Shown here: piece after piece, positions 5,782 through 11,145 of the stretch
Layout of the letters: every line of letters starts with the position of its first letter
Numbering within the stretch: the stretch's first letter is position 1
Assembly (NCBI GenBank): GCA_947253995.1
Contig: CAMYBM010000016.1
Location: 1-11,145, forward strand
DNA length: 11,145 nt
Direction of reading: 5' to 3'
From: an uncultured Candidatus Saccharibacteria bacterium
GTDB lineage: Bacteria; Patescibacteriota; Saccharimonadia; Saccharimonadales; Saccharimonadaceae
Made by a program: the position numbers and the translations under genes
Notes under the pieces: model-generated
The model's database searches: none
Told to the model about the DNA's origin: nothing
What the model saw: only the letters and a program-made list of their open reading frames with translations

Positions 5782-8502
5782 ATGAGAAAAAAGCCATCGG
5801 AGCGCGTTGAATCCGGCGAAAGAAAATTCACCACCTACTCAAACCTGACGCGTGAACAAAATAAAAGCAAGTGGGCTTTGCGACGCGAACGAAAAAGCCG
5901 CGCTCGCGCCGAGTATCTTGCCACACTACCGAAAAATCCTCTTAAGCGATTTTTGTTCCACTTTCAACCAAAGCGCATGGCAAAATTTTGGTTCTCGATG
6001 AATGGTCTTAAAATGCTTGGCAAAATCTTTGGCGGATCTTTAGCCGCTATTGTCGCCTTGCTCCTCATTGCATTTCTCTACTTCCACAATGAGCTAAAAT
6101 CATTGCAACCGTCCGAACTGAACAAACGCATTCAAACTACAGTTACAAAGTACTACGACCGTAACGACAAGCTACTTTGGGAAGACTCTGGCGATGGTTC
6201 CTACCGGCTTGTAGTAAATTCAAATCAAATTAGCAAATATATTAAAGACGCGACTGTCGCTATTGAGGATAAAAACTTCTACAATCACAGCGGGGTTTCG
6301 ATCACTGGCACGTTTCGCGCATTATTAAATAATGTCTTCAAATCTGGCAGTACGCAGGGTGGTTCGACTCTTACTCAGCAGCTGATTAAACAGGTCTTTT
6401 TCGCCGACCAGGCGGGCAACCGCGGTATTGGCGGTATACCACGCAAGATCAAAGAGGCTATTTTATCAGTCGAAGCCGAACGAATCTACAGTAAGGAACA
6501 GATTCTAACAATGTATCTCAATGAGTCACCTTATGGTGGGCGACGCAACGGCGTAGAATCAGCTTCCCAAACCTACTTTGGTAAATCAGCAAAAGATTTA
6601 ACTATTGATGAAGCTGCCCTGCTAGCGGCAATCCCACAATCGCCAACTACCTACAATCCTTACAACACGCGCGGCAATCCTGCTCTGCTAAATCGCCAAC
6701 GAACAGTAATCGACTACATGGCAGAACAAGGCATGATCAGCCGAGAGGAAGCCGACAAGGCAAAGACTATATCAACTCTAGACAAGCTGAAGCCACAAGC
6801 CCAGCAGCTAGCTGGGGCTAAAGCTCCTCACTTTATTCAAATGGTTAAAAATGAATTGTCCGAAAAGCTTGGGGCCCGAGTGATCGGTCAAGGCGGACTC
6901 TCTATTAAAACAACACTTGATTCTAGGGTTCAAAACAAACTAGAAAGTACAATGGATAGCTTATTCAATGGAAAATTATCCGGCTTACACAAACGTTACG
7001 GCTTCGATAATGCATCCTTTACAATGATCGACAACCAAACTGGGCAGATTCTTGGCGTGCAAGGCAGCCGCGGTTACAATTACCCTGGATACGGAGCCGT
7101 CAACTCAGCTACATCGTTCATCCAGCCTGGTTCATCAATTAAGCCACTAGTGTATGCTTCGCTTATCAATAACCAGAATAACCCTAACGGCAATTTTGGA
7201 GCAGGATCAATCATCCCAGACACTCCGATACCACAAAACATTTATCGTACTACTAGCGGAAATTCCGTTAACAATGCTGACGGTAGATTCAAGGGCAACT
7301 TGCCAATTCGTAAGTCACTTGGTGGATCGCGTAACGTACCGGCCATTAAAGCTATGGCGCTAAATGGCGGGCCCGAACCGACCTGGAAGACTATTCACGA
7401 AGCTGGCGATATTAGTTACTGTACAGATGGTGCAGATAAACGCTCTGGCCTAGCCTCAGCAATTGGTGGATGTGGTGTCAAACAAGTTGAACATGTCAAC
7501 GCCTTTGCCACTCTAGCCCGCAACGGGGTTTACAAGCCTTATAGCACAGTTTTGGAAGTAAAGAATACACAAAAAGAGACCTTGTACAAGTGGAAAGACA
7601 GTAGCAAACAAGTCTTAGACCCGCAGACAAGCTATATTATCAGCGACATACTCTCTGATGACAACGCACGCAAAGATACCTTTGGCTGGCGTCCAACCGG
7701 CTTTTACTTTAAGAATATTAAAACTGCAACTAAAACTGGTACAAGTAACATTGGCAACAGACCGAAGGACATTTGGATGATGAGCTACACGCCAAAAGCT
7801 ACTTTATCTGTTTGGGCGGGCAATCACAATCCATCAGCATTGCGCGGTAACGCCGATGGTATGTCACTTGGTCCAGTAATAGCTGATATAACGCAAGATA
7901 TTTACGCTCAATTTAAGCAAAGCGGCGAGTACAAAGATAATGATTGGTTTAGTCGACCGAATGGCGTTCAGGATCTAACCGTTGACGGAGCTCGCGACCT
8001 CTATCCATCGTGGTACAATAAAGACCAAAAAACTAGCAGCAAGCAGCAGGTAGCATTTGACCGTGTCAGTAAGCGTCGTGCGACGCAGTGTACGCCAGAT
8101 GGCGCACGTGAAAATCTTGATGTAATCAAGACTACCGACACATTATCTGGCAAAACAACACTCACCGCTCCCGACGGCTACAACATCGAACAGTACGACA
8201 ACTTCCACAACTGTAGCGACATTAAACCTTTTATTTCAGACGTAACCATAGTTGCGCGTAAATCTAGCGATAACAAAAACTATGTCACCATATCAGTTAT
8301 CGCCAAACCGGGTACTAACCCACTGTCCGGCGCATCTCTCACTATTAATGGGCAACAATATGACGCTAGAATAAATGGTGCATCCTGGGATGTCACCCTA
8401 GAATCCAATTCCAGTTCGTATAGCGTGAAGGCCACCGTGACCGACCGAGGATTCTATACCGCAGAGCTAACTAAGACTCTGCCAGCGCCGGCGCGCGTCT
8501 AG
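5782..8502 (+). CDS. Class A bifunctional penicillin-binding protein (glycosyltransferase and transpeptidase)
   Basis: This 906-residue enzyme polymerises lipid II into glycan strands and cross-links them outside the membrane. A basic cytoplasmic tail (1-75) precedes one membrane helix (about 79-101). The GT51 domain shows EDKNFYNH (162-169, catalytic E162), GGSTLTQQLIKQVF (193-206), RKIKEA (221-226) and MYLNESPYG (244-252). The transpeptidase domain has the SxxK site S451-S-I-K454, SRN (516-518) and KTG (651-653), so both activities look intact. About 90 C-terminal residues (from 815) form a beta-rich, Ig-like region. The only four cysteines (547, 564, 770, 811) are all extracytoplasmic. It is a single-gene unit, divergent from tyrS and convergent with the PIN-TRAM gene. 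It would be called a PBP1a-like protein, but I give no symbol. A start at 5767 (911 residues) is the alternative. Confidence 0.95.
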   Translation: MRKKPSERVESGERKFTTYSNLTREQNKSKWALRRERKSRARAEYLATLPKNPLKRFLFHFQPKRMAKFWFSMNGLKMLGKIFGGSLAAIVALLLIAFLYFHNELKSLQPSELNKRIQTTVTKYYDRNDKLLWEDSGDGSYRLVVNSNQISKYIKDATVAIEDKNFYNHSGVSITGTFRALLNNVFKSGSTQGGSTLTQQLIKQVFFADQAGNRGIGGIPRKIKEAILSVEAERIYSKEQILTMYLNESPYGGRRNGVESASQTYFGKSAKDLTIDEAALLAAIPQSPTTYNPYNTRGNPALLNRQRTVIDYMAEQGMISREEADKAKTISTLDKLKPQAQQLAGAKAPHFIQMVKNELSEKLGARVIGQGGLSIKTTLDSRVQNKLESTMDSLFNGKLSGLHKRYGFDNASFTMIDNQTGQILGVQGSRGYNYPGYGAVNSATSFIQPGSSIKPLVYASLINNQNNPNGNFGAGSIIPDTPIPQNIYRTTSGNSVNNADGRFKGNLPIRKSLGGSRNVPAIKAMALNGGPEPTWKTIHEAGDISYCTDGADKRSGLASAIGGCGVKQVEHVNAFATLARNGVYKPYSTVLEVKNTQKETLYKWKDSSKQVLDPQTSYIISDILSDDNARKDTFGWRPTGFYFKNIKTATKTGTSNIGNRPKDIWMMSYTPKATLSVWAGNHNPSALRGNADGMSLGPVIADITQDIYAQFKQSGEYKDNDWFSRPNGVQDLTVDGARDLYPSWYNKDQKTSSKQQVAFDRVSKRRATQCTPDGARENLDVIKTTDTLSGKTTLTAPDGYNIEQYDNFHNCSDIKPFISDVTIVARKSSDNKNYVTISVIAKPGTNPLSGASLTINGQQYDARINGASWDVTLESNSSSYSVKATVTDRGFYTAELTKTLPAPARV

Positions 8503-8572
8503 CAATTATGCTATTGTAGAGGCTCTTCATCCAAGATTAAAACTACGCTTGAAAACACTAACTATAAATTAA

Positions 8573-8604
8573 TCACCTCCGCAAGAATCTTTGTGCGGAG
8601 GTGA
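8573..8604. terminator. Convergent hairpin terminator between the PBP and PIN-TRAM genes
   Basis: A perfect 11-bp stem (8573-8583 with 8594-8604, TCACCTCCGCA/TGCGGAGGTGA) encloses a 10-nt loop. On the minus strand it is followed by TTAATTTATAG, a fair terminator tail like that after rpmB. On the plus strand the tail is poor in T, so termination of the PBP transcript may be less efficient. It sits about 70 bases after the PBP stop and 35 bases after the PIN-TRAM stop, and probably serves both. Confidence 0.72.
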
Positions 8605-8638
8605 AACGTTAGTAAGCTACTTTTATACAATGTGCCTA

Positions 8639-9580
8639 TTATTTCGTTTTCTGCGCATGAGAATTGGCAAGTTTTACCATATCGCGTTCAACCTGCGAAG
8701 GTTCAACCCGCTTTAGGGGTGGTTCATATTTGCGATCTGAATGGTATGCCGGCGCAGCTTTAATGATGGTCTTCGTAGGCTTTTTCCCATTAGAACGCGC
8801 TGAACGCTTCAACGTTGATGTAACATCCTTTCGCAGCTGGTTCTTAATTGCCTGACGCGCCTTCGCCCCATCGACTAAAGGCATGGCGAACATCATGCGA
8901 CCAGCTTCAGTCTGCAGCGAACGCGTAATCTTAACTTTCATCGTTTCGCCAATCTTGTCTCTAGCCTCCTCAACCACAACCATTGTCCCATCCTCCAAAT
9001 ATCCCACAGCTTGGTTGCGACTTGAGCCAGCCTGCAGAATAGTAATGGCTACAATATCTCCTGGGAAATACTTTGCCCGCATTACTTGAGCAATTTCGTT
9101 AACATTAATCACTGGAACGTCCATAGCCTTTGCTACTCGATTGAGATTAAAGTCAATTGTCGCAATTGATGCGTCATAATTCCGCGCAAGATCAAGCAAG
9201 CGCTCATCAACGCCGCCTGCTCCAACGCGACCATCATTAACAATAGCTACACTCACCGTATCCATTGCCTTTAACACGCGAACGTTTTCGAGGCCTCGGC
9301 GGGCGCGTATGCGCTTTTCATGATCCGCTTTATCGGCCAACAACTGCATCTCAACCACAACTGACCGCGGGATAATAATCTCCGCAGTAATAATTCCCGT
9401 TTTGGCTAGATCAACAATTCTACCGTCCATAATAGCGCAAGTATCTAGCAGTATAGAACCACGCACTACTTTGAGTTGTCTCTGCCTCAACTTAATAACT
9501 GCTAAATAGCTTACCTCAACTAAGGTAATTACGCTAACAATTATCATGAGGAGAGACCATAAATTAAGTCCTTCCAACAT
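8639..9580 (-). CDS. Membrane-anchored PIN-TRAM domain protein (YacL type)
   Basis: This 313-residue protein joins a single N-terminal membrane helix (about 8-30), a PIN nuclease domain (about 41-165) and a TRAM RNA-binding domain (about 166-232). The PIN acidic residues that would bind metal are D46 (LLDTCAIMDGRI), E77, D125 and D143 (TIDFN), all present, so nuclease activity is plausible. TRAM shows FPGDIVAITI and GYLEDGTMVVVEEAR. Residues 236-313 form a Lys/Arg-rich, probably unstructured tail. Bacillus YacL has several membrane helices; this form has one. A strong Shine-Dalgarno sequence, GAAAGGAA at 9595-9588, lies 7 bases before the ATG. It follows radA but has its own promoter. YacL-like proteins lie beside radA and disA in many bacteria; their substrate is not well defined, so none is given here. 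Confidence 0.9.
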   Translation of the reverse strand: MLEGLNLWSLLMIIVSVITLVEVSYLAVIKLRQRQLKVVRGSILLDTCAIMDGRIVDLAKTGIITAEIIIPRSVVVEMQLLADKADHEKRIRARRGLENVRVLKAMDTVSVAIVNDGRVGAGGVDERLLDLARNYDASIATIDFNLNRVAKAMDVPVINVNEIAQVMRAKYFPGDIVAITILQAGSSRNQAVGYLEDGTMVVVEEARDKIGETMKVKITRSLQTEAGRMMFAMPLVDGAKARQAIKNQLRKDVTSTLKRSARSNGKKPTKTIIKAAPAYHSDRKYEPPLKRVEPSQVERDMVKLANSHAQKTK

Positions 9581-9602
9581 AAAATAATTCCTTTCAGCTA
9601 GT

Positions 9603-9611
9603 ATTATACCA
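9603..9611 (-). promoter_or_regulatory. Extended -10 promoter of the PIN-TRAM gene
   Basis: The minus strand reads TGG (9611-9609) then TATAAT (9608-9603). It lies in the 42-base gap after the radA stop. Transcription would begin near 9596, leaving a leader of about 15 nt with the Shine-Dalgarno sequence close to its 5' end. No clear -35 box is seen. The gene may also be read through from clpC-radA, as no hairpin separates it from radA. Confidence 0.65.
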
Positions 9612-9622
9612 CTAAACTACAA

Positions 9623-10969
9623 TTAGCGTAAGTGCTGATTGAGTGCATCGCGCAAATCGGTTGCCGGCACGACAAATTTACTTCGAGCCGCACTCTTTGG
9701 CGCAATTGCGTATTTAAAGCCAAGCTTCTTAGCTTCTGCAATCCGTTTATTCACATTTGTAGCAGTACGAATTTCTCCGCCCAAGCCAACTTCGCCGAAG
9801 ACAACTGCACCGTCGCTCAACTTACGCTCCGCTGCAGCACTAGCAATTGCCATACACACAGCAAGATCAGCTGCGCGATCATTCAATTTAATGCCGCCAA
9901 CAACATTAATAAACACATCCTTATCTGATAGTTGCAACTTAGTTCGGCGCTCTAAGACTGCAAGCAGTAACGTCAATCGTCCAGCATCAAATCCTGACGC
10001 CGCACGCTTAGCATAACCAAAGTTAGTCTTATTCACCAATGCCTGAATTTCGACTAGCAAGGGGCGGTTCCCCTCCATGCTAGCTAATACAATACTCCCG
10101 TCCGTATTTGCACGTTCAGCCAGCAGTGCGGCGCTTGGATTTTTGACAACCTTAAGTCCACACTCAGTCATATCAAAAATAGCGACTTCGGCGGTTGAGC
10201 CAAAACGGTTTTTAACAGCGCGCACCATTTTAAACCCACCATAACGATCACCTTCAAAGTTAAGTACTACATCAACTAAATGCTCTAAAATTTTTGGACC
10301 AGCAATGGCACCGTCTTTAGTGATATGCCCAACTAGAATAACCGCCGTATTCGATGACTTAGCTGCGCGAATAATTACATTGGCACAATTAGTAATTTGG
10401 CTTACAGTGCCAGCAGCCGAAGCCACGTCTGCCATGGCTATTGTCTGCATAGAATCAATGATTGCTATATCATAGCCGCCATGGGCAATAGTAGCCGCAA
10501 TATCATCAGCCGAAGTTGTAGCAGTTAAATATAGCTGATTATTACCTACTGCGCCCAGCCGTTCAGCCCGTAATTTAACCTGCGAAGCAGACTCCTCGCC
10601 ACTCGCGTATAGCACCTTACGCTGCCGTGCGACATAATTTGCAACCTGCATTAAAATAGTTGACTTACCGATGCCCGGTTGACCGGCTACTAAGACGACT
10701 CCGCCCGCTATCAGCCCACCGCCTAGCACCGTGTCGAGATCCTCGATGCCAGTAGATATGCGCGACGAGACTTTGTCTAACTTAACATTACCGATTAATT
10801 CTGCTGCGATAACTTTACCGCGAGAACGAGCAACTACAGATTTACCTTCAGTCTCAGACACCTGCTCAACTAAACTATTCCAAGCCCCGCAATTCTCACA
10901 CCGCCCAGACCATTTTGGGTAGCTGGCATTACATTGTTGACAATTATAGCGTGTCCTTGCCTTGGCCAT
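9623..10969 (-). CDS. radA: DNA repair protein RadA (Sms)
   Basis: RadA is a RecA-like, DnaB-like hexameric ATPase that helps branch migration of recombination intermediates. The 448 residues match the family's usual length. An N-terminal zinc finger uses C10, C13, C24 and C27. The ATPase domain has Walker A GQPGIGKST (96-104), Walker B ending in D172 (YDIAIIDS, 166-173) and the RadA-specific KNRFG motif (253-257). A C-terminal Lon-like domain (about 275-448) includes NVVGGIKLNDRAADLA (355-370) and GEVGLGGEIR (392-401), without a protease dyad, as expected for RadA. The ATG follows the clpC-type stop by two bases and lacks a clear Shine-Dalgarno sequence, so coupled translation is likely. All functional motifs are intact. 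Confidence 0.97.
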   Translation of the reverse strand: MAKARTRYNCQQCNASYPKWSGRCENCGAWNSLVEQVSETEGKSVVARSRGKVIAAELIGNVKLDKVSSRISTGIEDLDTVLGGGLIAGGVVLVAGQPGIGKSTILMQVANYVARQRKVLYASGEESASQVKLRAERLGAVGNNQLYLTATTSADDIAATIAHGGYDIAIIDSMQTIAMADVASAAGTVSQITNCANVIIRAAKSSNTAVILVGHITKDGAIAGPKILEHLVDVVLNFEGDRYGGFKMVRAVKNRFGSTAEVAIFDMTECGLKVVKNPSAALLAERANTDGSIVLASMEGNRPLLVEIQALVNKTNFGYAKRAASGFDAGRLTLLLAVLERRTKLQLSDKDVFINVVGGIKLNDRAADLAVCMAIASAAAERKLSDGAVVFGEVGLGGEIRTATNVNKRIAEAKKLGFKYAIAPKSAARSKFVVPATDLRDALNQHLR

Positions 10970-10971
10970 AA

Positions 10972-11145
10972 TTAATTTTTGCCCATGACTTCAACTTTTA
11001 CTTTGTCGCAACTGGTCTTCAAGCTAATTACACCCCGCTTAATCATAGTCTTCACGCTGCTCCCCGGCTGAATCTCCCCTGCGACAATCGCATCAGCTAT
11101 TGGTTGCTCCAATAAGCGCTGCACCTCGCGCCGCAAAGCCCTAGC
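10972..11145 (-). CDS. clpC: C-terminal end of a Clp AAA+ ATPase (ClpC/ClpB type), partial
   Basis: Only the last 57 codons are inside the window; the gene continues past the right edge. The first visible residues, ARALRREVQRLLEQPIADAI, match the sensor-2 region of the D2 small domain of Hsp100 proteins (the G-A-R-x-L-R-R motif, then a helix ending P-L/I-A-D/E). The next part, AGEIQPGSSVK, fits the usual turn before the last beta strands. The stop TAA at 10974-10972 is two bases before radA. The clpC-radA order of Firmicutes favours ClpC over ClpB, but the visible part alone does not decide it. These ATPases unfold proteins for ClpP or disaggregate them. Confidence 0.8.
   Translation of the reverse strand, partial: ARALRREVQRLLEQPIADAIVAGEIQPGSSVKTMIKRGVISLKTSCDKVKVEVMGKN

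Noticed and set aside
8571..8580. ATCACCTCC-like sequence resembling the 3' tail of 16S rRNA with the anti-Shine-Dalgarno core
   Set aside because: The match is only about nine bases, has no rRNA sequence before it, and is fully explained as one arm of the perfect 11-bp terminator stem at 8573-8604.
9632..10016. Overlapping plus-strand open frames antisense to radA
   Set aside because: They are the reverse of the conserved Lon-like domain of RadA, have no ribosome site or promoter and resemble no protein I know.
1..11145. Possible CRISPR array, mobile element, toxin-antitoxin pair, tRNA or riboswitch
   Set aside because: No spaced direct repeats, transposase motifs, terminal inverted repeats or tRNA cloverleaf were seen. 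The longest gene-free gap is about 155 bases and is filled by a terminator and a promoter.

Overview
The window is an ordinary but very compact stretch of a bacterial chromosome with moderate GC, carrying nine genes plus the tail of a tenth. All but one lie on the minus strand. The protein set, the sequence style and the short intergenic gaps suggest a member of the Patescibacteria (CPR), most likely a Saccharibacteria (TM7)-type organism. That placement is an inference from remembered family features; no search was run. UGA is a normal stop here (the membrane protein at 3806 ends in TGA), which argues against the code-25 CPR lineages Gracilibacteria and Absconditabacteria.

Layout from left to right: a site-2-protease-like M50 membrane metalloprotease (48-731, minus); rpmB for ribosomal protein L28 (818-1030, minus), with its own promoter and terminator; a minus-strand operon read as tyrS (5669-4452), an unrecognised 4-TM membrane protein (4450-3806), recG (3809-1761) and rsmD (1753-1184), closed by a classic intrinsic terminator at 1136-1161; the divergent gene for a class A bifunctional penicillin-binding protein (5782-8502, plus); a convergent hairpin terminator at 8573-8604; a membrane-anchored PIN-TRAM protein of the YacL type (8639-9580, minus) with its own promoter; and radA (9623-10969, minus) two bases behind the 3' end of a clpC/clpB-type AAA+ gene that enters from the right edge.

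Functionally the region combines translation (L28, TyrRS, RsmD), DNA repair and recombination (RecG, RadA), cell wall synthesis (PBP) and proteolysis (Clp, M50). The clpC-radA-PIN/TRAM order matches the Bacillus clpC-radA-disA-yacL cluster with disA absent, and recG-rsmD is also a widely kept pair.

I found no CRISPR array, mobile element, toxin-antitoxin pair, defence island or RNA gene, and no gene-free stretch longer than about 155 bases. No new multi-gene system is apparent. The signals most worth a second look are: an extended -10 promoter element (TGn followed by a TATAAT-like box) at every promoter found, two of them placed so that the mRNA would begin at the AUG; a TyrRS whose HIGH motif reads TIGN; and the loss of disA from an otherwise conserved cluster.
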